Below, one piece after another: positions 34,827 to 44,124 of a stretch of DNA of 64,000 nt. Numbering within the stretch: the first letter of the stretch is position 1; each line of letters starts with the position of its first letter. The notes below the pieces were generated by a model that saw nothing but the letters and a program-made list of their open reading frames with translations, was not told the DNA's origin and searched no databases. The position numbers and the translations under genes are program-made. Origin of the DNA: Gammaproteobacteria bacterium (GTDB lineage Bacteria > Pseudomonadota > Gammaproteobacteria > Enterobacterales > Alteromonadaceae); assembly GCA_018222405.1 (NCBI GenBank), contig JAAFAI010000012.1:62001-126000 (forward strand), read 5' to 3'.

Positions 34827-37718
34827 TTACCAGGCGTAGGCTGCTCTCAGATACCAGCTTCCACCCGTGAATCCATAAGGTGAATAGGTATCGTAAAAGC
34901 CTGTTCCAAAGGCATTCATCGAACGTTCTTCAGGATAGGTATTGAAGATATTATTCGCCCCGGCAAACAGTTCAACACCGTTTTCAAACACATAGCCAGC
35001 TTCTAAATCAACGATCCACTGGGCGTCGTTGTCTCTATCTTGTTCTGCCGTGGCGGCAATGACTTTCCATGGGCCAAACAAGGTTGCGCGGGCATTGACT
35101 AACCAGCCATCAATCGCATAATTGGCTGAAAATGTTGACTTGTAATCAGGTACCGCATCGGTGTACGTTCCCAAACGTGCACGATCAAACTGTTCAATCT
35201 GCGAACCGTCGGCTAACACTAACCCCGAGAGTTCTTCCGGGTTGTCATCCACATGCACTACATCAACGGAATTGTAGTTAAAAGCACCGCTTAAGGTGAT
35301 ATCACCGTATGAAAGTTCAGGTGACCAGGTCGCAACAACATCAACACCACGACTTTGCGTATCAATAGCATTGGTAAAGTAGTTTACCGCACCCAGCGAC
35401 TGGTCAAACCCTGCGGCATCAAGAAGCAGTGAGATTTGATCACCAATTGAACCACCACCCGCTGCTGCACGAGTATCACCACGGTTAAACTGGGTAGACA
35501 TTGCAATCCGATCGTCCACATCAATCTGGTACACATCCAGCGTCACCGACAGATTTGAAGCCGGGGTGAATGTCAGGCCAGCACTGAAGTTTGTGGATTT
35601 TTCAGGTGTGAGCGGCTCGGCACCCAGAGCAAGGGCTGCTGGTGCAGTTGATGGTAAGGTCTGGCGCAAGACAATGGTTTCTGCATCACCATCGTTGTCC
35701 AAATCAACGAACTGACCACGACTACCACGGAAACCAAGCTGCTGAATACTGGGCGCGCGGAAACCGGTGCTGGCAGAAGCACGGAATGCCACTTCATCAG
35801 TGATTTCATATCGGGAATTAAGTTTAAAGAGAGTCTCGTTACCGGCAGAATCTGTAAAGCTTTCATAGCGCATCGCCCCTGCTACAAATAACTTGTCGGT
35901 GACATCCCATGATACATCCACGTAACCGTTTATGTTATTGCGCGAAACATCGTTTTCAGCGGCAGGCTCAAAGCCAGGGAAGCCCTGGGCGCCAGGCGCG
36001 GCACCAGTATTTCCGTCGAGGTAGCTGAGCTCTTCACCGCGAACAATTTCAAAGCCTTCGTAGCGGTATTGCATACCAAACGAGAACTGCATGTCACTGC
36101 CATCAAGCATAATTGCACGTGTTGCATCAAACTGGGCTATGGCTTCGTCAGCGTTCATTTCACCTAAGAAAAATGAAGTTGGGCTGGCTACTCCCAAACT
36201 GGCATTTAGCCCTTCAAGGTTATGCCAGTCTGCCTTATCATAGCCATAGCTAGCCGAGACATCCCAGTCGAAGCCCATGGCGTACATTTTCACCCCGGCA
36301 ACCACTTCAAAATCATCTTCGCGGATCTCTTCTACCGGACGGAAACCAAATGGATAAATCTCCGGCACATTACGCGCATCGGTCGGACGACGGTAGGTAA
36401 AAATCAATTCTGAATCACGAGTAGCGTAGGTAGCAAATAAGTACACCTGCGCCGCATCCAGTTCCATACCAGCATTTAAAGCGAAGGAATTAACCGTTTG
36501 CGGAAAGTTACCAAAGTTCTTGGTTATTAAACGATCCATGGTGTATTCACGTGGGTCGTAACTGCCATCATCTAACTGCGGAAAAAAGGCAAGGCCACCG
36601 TCTTCAGGTAAAGCCACCGGGCGCGCACGGTTCGAGATCTTCTTGTCGTTAAAGTCATATGAGAAGTTAACGAAAGTATCATCGCCAATGTTAAAACCGC
36701 TGTTCACACCCAGTGTTTTAACCTCACCATCACCACGGTCGAAGTTAGCACCGGTACTGGTAGTGACCTTACCGCCTTCGGCGTTATCTTTGAGGATTAT
36801 ATTGACCACACCGGATATCGCATCTGAGCCGTACTGAGCGGAAGCGCCGTCCCGCAATACTTCGATGCGCTTTATCGCTGACGATGGGATCATATTCAAA
36901 TCCACACCTGCTGAACCACTGAATAAGCCTGTACTGGTGTTAATTAGTGATGTTTTATGACGGCGTTTACCATTAACCAATACCAGGGTTTGATCGGGAT
37001 TTAAACCACGAAGTCCGGCTGAAGCGATAAATGTTGCAGTACCTCCACCAGCACGCTGCGGCAGATTTAACGACGGTACCAGATAACGCAAGGATTCAAA
37101 CAAGCCAACTTGCCCCTGACGCTCCAACTGTTCACTAGAGAACACATCGATGGGCGTTGGACTTTCGATTACTGAACGCGGACTACCGCGAACACCAGTA
37201 ATAACGATATTCTCAAATTCACTACCTGCTTTGGCTTCCTGAGCCTCTTCAACTTCTTGCGCAGATAATTGTGAGGATGCGAGTGCAGCAGCAACGGCCG
37301 CCCCTACTGTAAGCGTTCCCTTCAAACCTTTCACTTTCATTTCTTCTGTTCTCTCAAAGTTGTCAGAAGAAGGTTGCTGTTGTTTTTGCGCCGGATTCTT
37401 TGGCTTTACCACAAGGGAAGAGCCAGAATGAACAATACCCTGTAAGGAGGTATCGGCTAACAACTTATTTAAGCCTTCTTCAATAAGGTAATGACCTTTT
37501 AATGCGTTGGTTTTGCATTCGGCCACCAGTGTTTGCGGGAAAATTAAAGCTAATCCGGATTGCTGCGCAAAGCGTCGCAACCCATCACTTGCTGACTGCT
37601 CAGGTATGTCGAAATAAATCGTTTTTTGCTCTGCAGACGACTGCGCTCGCACGGGAGATACTGCGACACATTCAATCAGCAGGAAAAACGCTACTAATGT
37701 ACAAACCTTACTAATCAA
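34827..37718 (-). CDS. TonB-dependent receptor with N-terminal STN signalling domain and an internal signal-peptide-like segment
   Basis: 963 residues. A first signal peptide (cleavage near V-R-A-Q) precedes an STN domain (about 32-102: Y-F-D-I-P-E-Q-S-A-S-D-G-L, L-Q-G-I-V-H-S-G-S-S-L-V-V). Residues 127-153 form a second complete-looking signal peptide (M-K-V-K-G-L-K-G start, Ala-rich core, L-S-A-Q end). Then come the plug (V-I-T-G-V-R-G-S-P-R, L-R-D-G-A-S-A-Q-Y-G-S-D-A-I-S-G-V) and a barrel ending R-A-A-Y-A-W. The long form starts at TTG 37718 (GGGA upstream); a receptor-only form could start at ATG 37340. Downstream of sigma/FecR genes, as expected for cell-surface signalling. Ligand unknown. 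Confidence 0.9.
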   Translation of the reverse strand: MISKVCTLVAFFLLIECVAVSPVRAQSSAEQKTIYFDIPEQSASDGLRRFAQQSGLALIFPQTLVAECKTNALKGHYLIEEGLNKLLADTSLQGIVHSGSSLVVKPKNPAQKQQQPSSDNFERTEEMKVKGLKGTLTVGAAVAAALASSQLSAQEVEEAQEAKAGSEFENIVITGVRGSPRSVIESPTPIDVFSSEQLERQGQVGLFESLRYLVPSLNLPQRAGGGTATFIASAGLRGLNPDQTLVLVNGKRRHKTSLINTSTGLFSGSAGVDLNMIPSSAIKRIEVLRDGASAQYGSDAISGVVNIILKDNAEGGKVTTSTGANFDRGDGEVKTLGVNSGFNIGDDTFVNFSYDFNDKKISNRARPVALPEDGGLAFFPQLDDGSYDPREYTMDRLITKNFGNFPQTVNSFALNAGMELDAAQVYLFATYATRDSELIFTYRRPTDARNVPEIYPFGFRPVEEIREDDFEVVAGVKMYAMGFDWDVSASYGYDKADWHNLEGLNASLGVASPTSFFLGEMNADEAIAQFDATRAIMLDGSDMQFSFGMQYRYEGFEIVRGEELSYLDGNTGAAPGAQGFPGFEPAAENDVSRNNINGYVDVSWDVTDKLFVAGAMRYESFTDSAGNETLFKLNSRYEITDEVAFRASASTGFRAPSIQQLGFRGSRGQFVDLDNDGDAETIVLRQTLPSTAPAALALGAEPLTPEKSTNFSAGLTFTPASNLSVTLDVYQIDVDDRIAMSTQFNRGDTRAAAGGGSIGDQISLLLDAAGFDQSLGAVNYFTNAIDTQSRGVDVVATWSPELSYGDITLSGAFNYNSVDVVHVDDNPEELSGLVLADGSQIEQFDRARLGTYTDAVPDYKSTFSANYAIDGWLVNARATLFGPWKVIAATAEQDRDNDAQWIVDLEAGYVFENGVELFAGANNIFNTYPEERSMNAFGTGFYDTYSPYGFTGGSWYLRAAYAW

Positions 37719-37887
37719 CTAATTTCCCACTCTGGGCTAAACCGCTCAATGGTCTATTAAGACTAAACAGTCTCCACCATTGATGACCTAGCCTTACCTC
37801 TTAAGAGAAACGAAAAGAAAAAATCCACCACTCCAAATAAAATAATTTATAATATTTTTATTTGAAGCCTAAAAATTGCCGTTACAA

Positions 37888-38940
37888 TCATGAAGATTTC
37901 ATGATGTAGTAAGCATTTTCACCCACCTTTTTAACCCTGAGACCAAGATTCATCTCTAATGAGGTAAATACAGTTTCAAGATTATCAATCGGATAAAAAC
38001 CACCGACCCGCAAAGAACGAATATCGGGATCGGCAATGACGATGTTGTATTTGGTATATCGCGAGACTTCCTCAACCACCGACGACAAATTTTCATCGTC
38101 GAAGGCCAGAAAACCTTTTTTCCAGTAAAGCTTTTGCGCCAGTGACACTTCATCTTGCTGAGTCACAGAATCAACGGCTTTCTCATTAAAAATAACCTGC
38201 TTACCCGCACCAACCACGACAGAAGTACGCGTTTGAATAAGCGGATTGGTTGATTGAGAAGAAGCTTCAGGCGCGTTATCACTGGCATTAACTCTGACAG
38301 TACCATGCGAAACCAGCACGTTGACCTGATCGTTAGCTACCCGCACTGAAAAACTGGTACCCAGCGCCTGGACATCGCCATTTCTTACCTTAACAATAAA
38401 CGGGCGTGTTTTATCCGGTGCTACGTCAAAGTTTGCCTCACCTTTAAGCAAATTAATCACACGACGTTCAAGAGTATAATCAACATCGATCACCGTATTT
38501 GTATTCAGAAAGATCTCGGAGCCATCGGCTAATTCAAGATTTTGCTGTTGCCCTACTTCGGTGAGAAAATGGCCATTTGTCGATAATGCCGACGACCGTT
38601 CCTGAACATATACAGCGGTAGGAATCGCCAGCGCAATAGCTAAACACGCAGCTGTTTTTAGAGCAAATTCTTTAAACTTGCTACGCTTCTGTGTTTTTAC
38701 TGGTGAATTCTCAGAGAGACTTTCTCTACCGGCCTCTCTTTGGCCTATATCAGACATTTTGTCCCACAGTTTTGCTAAACGAATCAGCTCTGCTTTATGG
38801 GTCGGATCAAGCGCTATCCACTCATTTAATGCCCGTTGCTCATCAGCATCAAGCTCACCACTGTCCATTTTGGCCACCCATAGTGCAGCTGTCCGGCTTA
38901 CCGAATCTTCTGAGGATGGAAAGTTAACCACCTGAGTCAT
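37888..38940 (-). CDS. FecR-family transmembrane anti-sigma regulator
   Basis: 350 residues. The cytoplasmic N-terminus (about 10-65) has the DUF4880 pattern (A-A-L-W-V-A-K-M-D-S-G-E-L-D, D-P-T-H-K-A-E-L). One membrane helix lies at about 95-113. The FecR domain (L-A-D-G-S-E-I-F-L-N-T-N-T, G-E-A-N-F-D-V, V-R-N-G-D-V-Q-A-L-G-T-S-F-S-V) is followed by a C-terminal STN-like domain (E-V-S-R-Y-T-K-Y-N-I-V). It should relay occupancy of the neighbouring receptor's STN domain to the sigma factor. Stop of the sigma gene and start of this one are 2 nt apart. The lysine-rich K-T-Q-K-R-S-K precedes the helix. Confidence 0.92.
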   Translation of the reverse strand: MTQVVNFPSSEDSVSRTAALWVAKMDSGELDADEQRALNEWIALDPTHKAELIRLAKLWDKMSDIGQREAGRESLSENSPVKTQKRSKFKEFALKTAACLAIALAIPTAVYVQERSSALSTNGHFLTEVGQQQNLELADGSEIFLNTNTVIDVDYTLERRVINLLKGEANFDVAPDKTRPFIVKVRNGDVQALGTSFSVRVANDQVNVLVSHGTVRVNASDNAPEASSQSTNPLIQTRTSVVVGAGKQVIFNEKAVDSVTQQDEVSLAQKLYWKKGFLAFDDENLSSVVEEVSRYTKYNIVIADPDIRSLRVGGFYPIDNLETVFTSLEMNLGLRVKKVGENAYYIMKSS

Positions 38941-38942
38941 TA

Positions 38943-39542
38943 TCAGTTACTCTGCTTTTGCTTGTTATCTACATTGTCTTTTTGCTGAATTGCCGTGGAT
39001 AATGCTTGACGCACATATTCATCGCACCTTTCAAGCCCTTTGGCTATGTGTTTTTCTGTGGTACTAACGGAAATATTCAGCATGACAGCAATGTCTTTAA
39101 TTCTAACACCATTTATTAACCGGAGTTTAGTTACCCGCTGACATTGTTCCGGTAACAATGCAATTGCTTCAAGCAACAGTTTTTGTTCCTGCTGCTCAGA
39201 CAACAACTCAAATGCATCCTTATCATCACTAATGAGAACCGAGTCGCCAGAATCCTCTATATATTCGGTTAATTTTGTCGATATTTTTGAGTTTTCACGC
39301 ACTGCCAGATTCTTGGTCGTTTTAAATAAATAGACTTTAGGCAATTGGATAGGTGTAGAACGATCTGCAGCGTAGGTCTGAAGAAACGCTTCCTGCAATA
39401 TATCATCTACGTCGCTTTCTTTTCTTAAGTAGCGTTTTACTACTCTGGCAAGCGACGACTTATATTCTGTAAATACCGAAAAGATGGACTTTTGGTCCAG
39501 CGATTCATCTTGCATGAGAGTTCCTTGCAACGTATCTGCCAT
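38943..39542 (-). CDS. ECF RNA polymerase sigma factor (FecI type)
   Basis: 199 residues. Region 2 (Y-L-R-K-E-S-D-V-D-D-I-L-Q-E-A-F-L) and region 4 (L-L-P-E-Q-C-Q-R-V-T-K-L-R-L-I-N-G-V-R-I-K-D-I-A, S-V-S-T-T-E-K-H-I-A-K-G) are clear. The linker is longer and more acidic than usual (D-S-G-D-S-V-L-I-S-D-D-K-D-A). It pairs with the FecR gene immediately downstream and should activate the receptor/acylase/FG-GAP genes. I could not identify a confident ECF promoter in the 169-bp gap before the receptor gene. Confidence 0.92.
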   Translation of the reverse strand: MADTLQGTLMQDESLDQKSIFSVFTEYKSSLARVVKRYLRKESDVDDILQEAFLQTYAADRSTPIQLPKVYLFKTTKNLAVRENSKISTKLTEYIEDSGDSVLISDDKDAFELLSEQQEQKLLLEAIALLPEQCQRVTKLRLINGVRIKDIAVMLNISVSTTEKHIAKGLERCDEYVRQALSTAIQQKDNVDNKQKQSN

Positions 39543-39914
39543 CGAATAACGATGCCCAGACTCAATTTAATAACGCATCGCTATGATGCAAAAAGGCAAG
39601 GTCCTAAGTCATTCAGCCAAACGCTGAATGTGGAAGAAAATTGGAGCTGTATAGCGTAACTGATCGGGTAACTTTTGAATTATTGTTATTACTTCTTACC
39701 AGATATCAATCAACAGGTTGTTGTTATTATTCTCGTCTGAGGCGTCTCTTAATCGATTTCGCTAATTCAGAGTAACCCGAGATTTCATCAGGATGCAATA
39801 ACTCTGAAAGCAAATATGAGGTTATTTGGGCAAAACTATGGTTAGTTTTACAACTTTTACAAATTACCCACACCAGCCTTACAAGTTACGCCAAAGCCTG
39901 TTGCTCAAATCATT
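39543..39914. other. Intergenic gap of about 370 bp upstream of the sigma factor gene
   Basis: A+T-rich by eye. Contains a dyad CATTCAGC-CAAAC-GCTGAATG at 39610-39630, about 70 nt before the sigma start, which could be an operator or an mRNA leader hairpin. No gene or RNA recognised. Confidence 0.45.
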
Positions 39915-39937
39915 AAAAAGGGAGCTAACGCTCCCTT
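39915..39937 (-). terminator. Intrinsic terminator of the MFS transporter gene
   Basis: Perfect stem AAGGGAGC/GCTCCCTT with a 4-nt loop followed on the minus strand by TTTTT, about 18 nt after the MFS stop. A perfect 18-bp A+T palindrome (39938-39955) lies between the stop and the stem. Confidence 0.88.
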
Positions 39938-39954
39938 ACATATCATATGATATG

Positions 39955-41148
39955 TTAGCTCGCAGCTGGCAACATGTTACGATTACGCATCTGCAGATAG
40001 CTGAGAGCCCACATGATAAAGCCACCTGCAAACAGCATGGCTGAAGCATAGCCGGTTTCGTTAAACGAAGCGCCTGACGCCAGTAAAGCGCCGCCTACCC
40101 AGGGGCCGACTGCGTTAGCGGTATTAAAGGAACATTGAACCAGTGCACCAATCATGGCATGCCCGGTGGGCGATACATCCAGCAACATCGACTGAATTAC
40201 GGCAGCCAGGCCAACGCTGGCGCCAAGCAGGAATACCGTAACGTATAACCACCAGATATTTGTCGCGGCAAACACGTACATGATAGCAATGGCAACACTG
40301 CATAACAGAGCAATACCGGTTGTGGCTAACGGCGAGTGATCGGCCAGTTTACTGATCACCAGATTACCAATTGTGGTGCCAATACCAAACATCATCATGG
40401 CAATGGAAATGGTCACTTCCGGGGTTTCGGTTACGTTAATAATGGTGTCTGCCAGATAAGTATAAATACAGAACACGCCGCCAAAACCAACAAAGATAAT
40501 GCCGGAGATAGACCACACCAATTTGTTTTTCAGTACGCCGAACTCTTCCCGCAACCGGGTTGGGTTGGTTACCGGGCTGCTGGGTACCAGACGGTAAATC
40601 AAAAACATGGTGATCAGCGCCAGCACGGCCACAATAGCCATACACACCCGCCAGCTAAGATTTTGCCCAACCAGGGTTGCCATGGGCACGCCCACGATGG
40701 TTGCAATAGTAAGGCCAGCAAAGACTTTAGACATATAAGTTGCACGTTTACCCTTAGGAGCCATGCCGGAAGCAACCAGCAACGCCGTACCAAAATAAGC
40801 CCCATGAGGTAAACCGGACAGTACCCGGTAAACCACCAGTTCCGGTAAGGACGATGCTATCGCGCTTAACCCATTACCCAGCAAAATCATGCCGGTAAAT
40901 ACAATTAACGCGGTGCGACGATTGGTTTTATTGGTCAGCAGCATAAACAATGGCGCACCAATCACCACACCGATGGCATAAGCACTGATCACGTTACCTG
41001 CCAACGAGGGAGTGACGCTGAAAGATTCAGCAATTAAGGGCAGCATGGACATTGCCGAAAACTCGGTAAGTCCAAGAACAAAGGTTCCGAGCGCCATAGC
41101 CAGAATAGGCCAGACCGCTGCGCCCTGTTTAATTTGTGGTGCAGACAT
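39955..41148 (-). CDS. MFS transporter, DHA1 group (AraJ/YdhP-like)
   Basis: 397 residues with twelve hydrophobic segments. The N-terminal half has L-G-L-T-E-F-S-A-M-S-M-L-P, and the loop between helices 2 and 3 reads L-L-T-N-K-T-N-R-R-T-A-L, the MFS signature. L-P-H-G-A-Y-F-G is typical of the AraJ/YdhP/NepI exporters, which efflux sugars, nucleosides or drugs. Substrate unknown. ATG 41148 is chosen (AAGG 6 nt upstream; removes six extra residues M-C-L-R-L-F that do not fit the family start). Monocistronic, with its own terminator; divergent from the KefG-like gene. Confidence 0.88.
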   Translation of the reverse strand: MSAPQIKQGAAVWPILAMALGTFVLGLTEFSAMSMLPLIAESFSVTPSLAGNVISAYAIGVVIGAPLFMLLTNKTNRRTALIVFTGMILLGNGLSAIASSLPELVVYRVLSGLPHGAYFGTALLVASGMAPKGKRATYMSKVFAGLTIATIVGVPMATLVGQNLSWRVCMAIVAVLALITMFLIYRLVPSSPVTNPTRLREEFGVLKNKLVWSISGIIFVGFGGVFCIYTYLADTIINVTETPEVTISIAMMMFGIGTTIGNLVISKLADHSPLATTGIALLCSVAIAIMYVFAATNIWWLYVTVFLLGASVGLAAVIQSMLLDVSPTGHAMIGALVQCSFNTANAVGPWVGGALLASGASFNETGYASAMLFAGGFIMWALSYLQMRNRNMLPAAS

Positions 41149-41569
41149 AAACAACCTTAAACACATGGCCGAAGCCAGTTAAATCAATGAGTGTGCGCCT
41201 GTTTAAACTGGTGTTATAAACCTGGTAGAGTAAACAACTAAAACGCGAGTGTATTTGTAGGGATACAGAACCAACCGTTCACTGTTTGAACAGCGTAATC
41301 TTAGCCGGAAGGACTATTGCTTTCTTTATTTGATGATTCACATTATACGTTATGTATGCAAAGTAATTCTATGCTTAATACGTGTAAGTTATGCCATTTT
41401 TTACTTGATTCAACGCCCCGCAGGCAGCCTTTACAACGCCGTTTCTTTTCATTTCCAATTCTTTGATAAGTTTAACAACCGGCAGGGGAATGATAGCCTG
41501 TGGTAAGACTTGAATATCCTGATAAAAGCCTCATTTTTTTAGCTGACTCAATTATGTACCGGACCCTGA
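41149..41569. other. Intergenic gap of about 420 bp between divergent genes
   Basis: Holds the promoters of the MFS and KefG-like genes. A short palindrome CTGTT-TG-AACAG lies at 41282-41293; its spacing is too short for a LexA site. No ORF or RNA gene seen. Confidence 0.45.
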
Positions 41570-42202
41570 ATGTCTAATGAAGCAAGCTCGTCCTCCTGCC
41601 GTATTCTGTTATTGTTTGCGCATCCGTCCCAGGCGAGATCGGAAGTCAACAGTGTGCTGTTTAACGCCGCCAAACAGCACAAGGCTGTGACGGCGGTAGA
41701 TTTATATGCCGAGTATCCGGACTTTAATATCAGTATCGAGCGTGAACAACAGCGCTTGCTTGAGCACGATGTGATTATTTTTCAGTTTCCCATTTACTGG
41801 TACTCAACCCCGGCATTATTGAAAGAGTGGCAGGATTTGGTACTTGAATACGGATTCGCCTATGGCAAAGGGGGCGATGCACTTAAAGGTAAGCAATTTT
41901 TCTGTGCGGTGTCGGCTGGCGGGCGCGAAGAAGCTTACCAGACCGATGGATTTAATCACTTTACCCTGCGCCAGTTACTGCAGCCGCTAGAACAAATGGC
42001 CAGTATTACCCAGTTAACCTATCTGGCTCCTTTTGCGTTATTTGGCTCCCGCACCGCAAAGGAAGAGCACCGCATAACCCGACACTCGGCGCTATGGATT
42101 AAACTGCTTGATACCCTGGCAAAAGGCGAGCTGGATATCAGTAAAGCGCGTAAGCTGGAAAACCTCACCCGCTATTTTGACGAGCAGGACCTGCACCAAT
42201 GA
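41570..42202 (+). CDS. KefF/KefG-like flavodoxin-fold quinone oxidoreductase
   Basis: 210 residues with a flavodoxin-like fold: L-L-L-F-A-H-P-S-Q-A-R-S-E-V-N at the N-terminus, then I-I-F-Q-F-P-I-Y-W-Y-S-T-P-A-L-L-K-E-W-Q-D (the FMN and quinone site of the NQO/KefG family) and F-A-Y-G-K-G-G-D-A-L-K-G-K. In E. coli such proteins are cytoplasmic ancillary subunits that activate KefB/KefC. The stop overlaps the antiporter start (ATGA, 4 nt), so the two should be made in fixed ratio. I cannot tell KefF from KefG by sequence alone; gene order matches both. Confidence 0.88.
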   Translation: MSNEASSSSCRILLLFAHPSQARSEVNSVLFNAAKQHKAVTAVDLYAEYPDFNISIEREQQRLLEHDVIIFQFPIYWYSTPALLKEWQDLVLEYGFAYGKGGDALKGKQFFCAVSAGGREEAYQTDGFNHFTLRQLLQPLEQMASITQLTYLAPFALFGSRTAKEEHRITRHSALWIKLLDTLAKGELDISKARKLENLTRYFDEQDLHQ

Positions 42203-44118
42203 CCGGTTACTTTCTTCAGGCGTTTATTTATTTAATGGCGGCGGTTATAGCCGTGCCGGTGGCCAAGCGATTCGGATTGGGCTCGGTACTGGGCTACTTA
42301 ATTGCCGGCCTGATTATTGGCCCGGTGCTCGGCCTGGTGGGTGAGGAAACCAACGCCATTCAACACTTTGCCGAGTTTGGCGTGGTAATGATGCTATTTT
42401 TAGTGGGGATGGAGCTGGAACCCAAAGCCTTATGGAACATGAAGCTGCGTTTACTGGGCCTGGGCGGCTTACAGTTGCTGCTCACCTCAGCGGTTATCAC
42501 CGGCATTGCCATGATAGCCGGCCTGAGTTGGCAGGTAGCACTGACTATTGGCCTTATCTTCGCGCTCTCCTCTACCGCCATTGTATTACAAACCTTTCAG
42601 GAAAAGGGCCTGCAACAAACCGAAGGAGCCAAAGGGGCTTTTTCCATTCTGCTATTTCAGGACATCGCGGTTATTCCCATGCTGGCGCTTATTCCGTTAT
42701 TGGCATTACCTGAGCTGGCAAGTGCTATTAATGAGACGGCGGGTCAGAACGCCGGCCATGGCGACAGTCTGGTGGAAGGGCTGCCTGGCTGGCTGTACGG
42801 GTTAGTTATTATCGCCTCTATAGCGTTTGTCACTGTTGGCGGCCATTACCTGAGCCGGCCGCTGTTTCGCTTTGTGGCGTCCTCGGGACTGCGTGAAATT
42901 TTTACCGCTACGGCGTTGATGCTGGTTATTGGCATTGCTGCTTTAATGGGGCTGGTTGGTCTTTCCCCTGCCCTCGGCGCCTTTCTGGCCGGCGTGGTGC
43001 TGGCCAACAGTGAATTTCGTCACGAACTTAAAGCCAATATTGAGCCCTTTAAAGGACTGCTACTAGGACTGTTCTTTATTACTGTAGGAGCTGGTATTCA
43101 CTTTGCCACGCTCACCGAAAACTGGGTACTGATCATCAGTATCACCCTAGGGGTGATGGTGTTAAAAGCGCTGGTACTTTTTCTGATTGCTCTGCTATTT
43201 GATTTAAAAGGCAGTAATCGTTGGCTGCTAACTCTTAGCCTGGCCCAGGCCGGCGAATTTGGTTTTGTCTTAATTAGCTTTGCGGCTCAGAACAACGTGC
43301 TGGCCACCGATTTGATTGCGTTATTGCAATTGGTGGTAGCCCTGTCGATGTTTTTAACGCCGGGACTGTTTATCTTATTTGAACGGGTCATTATGCCCCG
43401 CTACATGCATGGCAGCGGCAACCGCCAGCATGACACGGTAGACGATAAAGGCAGTGTGATTATTGCCGGCATCGGCCGTTTCGGGCAGATAGTTAATCGC
43501 TTACTGGTGGCTAACGATTTTAAAACGGTGATCCTGGATATTCGTTCAGAGCAGGTCGATCTGATGCGCCAGATAGGCACTCAGGCTTATTTTGGTGACG
43601 CTTCAAAACCGGGCATGCTCGACACCGCCGGCATTGAACAAGCCAGCTTAATGGTAATCGCTATAGACGACCGGGAAACTGCGGTTGAAATGGTGAAATA
43701 CATAAAGCTAACCCATCCTGAACTTAAGCTACTGGTGCGCGCCTTCGACCGTGGTCATGGCTACCGGTTACGTCAGGCGGGTGCTGATTACCTGATTTCC
43801 GAAACTTATCATTCAGCGCTGGAAATGGGTGCTCAGGCACTCCGTACATTGGGTGTACACCCGTTTCAGGCTGAACGGCAAAAGCATGCCTACCGCGATA
43901 TTGAAGCTCAGCAGAGTGACGTACTTTACGAAGCCTGGAAAGACGATGCCAGTGGCGAGCGGTTTGATAATAACTACCGTGAGCTATTTATGGAGTTACA
44001 ACAACTGATTGATGACGCGCTTAAATCGGATCTGCACGACAACCACTCTAGACGGCGAGGCTGGACACCACCGCCAAAGGGCTATGCAGAAGAGCAGTTA
44101 AAAAATCAAAAAGACTAA
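42199..44118 (+). CDS. KefB/KefC-type glutathione-gated K+/H+ antiporter (CPA2)
   Basis: 639 residues. A membrane part of about 12-13 helices (residues 1-390) has the CPA2 signatures G-Y-L-I-A-G-L-I-I-G-P and F-L-V-G-M-E-L-E-P, and the Kef-type L-L-G-L-F-F-I-T-V-G-A-G. Residues about 410-560 are a cytoplasmic RCK_N nucleotide-binding domain (V-I-I-A-G-I-G-R-F-G-Q-I-V-N-R). The tail ends with a basic patch. Kef systems acidify the cytoplasm to protect against electrophiles and are gated by glutathione adducts. The adjacent oxidoreductase gene supports the Kef assignment over other CPA2 exchangers. Confidence 0.9.
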   Translation: MTGYFLQAFIYLMAAVIAVPVAKRFGLGSVLGYLIAGLIIGPVLGLVGEETNAIQHFAEFGVVMMLFLVGMELEPKALWNMKLRLLGLGGLQLLLTSAVITGIAMIAGLSWQVALTIGLIFALSSTAIVLQTFQEKGLQQTEGAKGAFSILLFQDIAVIPMLALIPLLALPELASAINETAGQNAGHGDSLVEGLPGWLYGLVIIASIAFVTVGGHYLSRPLFRFVASSGLREIFTATALMLVIGIAALMGLVGLSPALGAFLAGVVLANSEFRHELKANIEPFKGLLLGLFFITVGAGIHFATLTENWVLIISITLGVMVLKALVLFLIALLFDLKGSNRWLLTLSLAQAGEFGFVLISFAAQNNVLATDLIALLQLVVALSMFLTPGLFILFERVIMPRYMHGSGNRQHDTVDDKGSVIIAGIGRFGQIVNRLLVANDFKTVILDIRSEQVDLMRQIGTQAYFGDASKPGMLDTAGIEQASLMVIAIDDRETAVEMVKYIKLTHPELKLLVRAFDRGHGYRLRQAGADYLISETYHSALEMGAQALRTLGVHPFQAERQKHAYRDIEAQQSDVLYEAWKDDASGERFDNNYRELFMELQQLIDDALKSDLHDNHSRRRGWTPPPKGYAEEQLKNQKD

Positions 44119-44124
44119 CCGCCG

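Noticed and set aside
31125..39542. Possible lasso-peptide or other RiPP uptake locus, suggested by sigma/FecR/receptor order
   Set aside because: No precursor peptide, cyclase or isopeptidase gene is present; the hydrolase is of the penicillin-acylase family, not the isopeptidase type.
39938..39955. Perfect 18-bp palindrome at the end of the MFS gene
   Set aside because: It is built of A+T-rich repeats and overlaps the stop codon beside a terminator; it probably has no separate role.
41282..41293. CTGTT-TG-AACAG as a possible LexA site
   Set aside because: The spacer between half-sites is much shorter than in a LexA operator.
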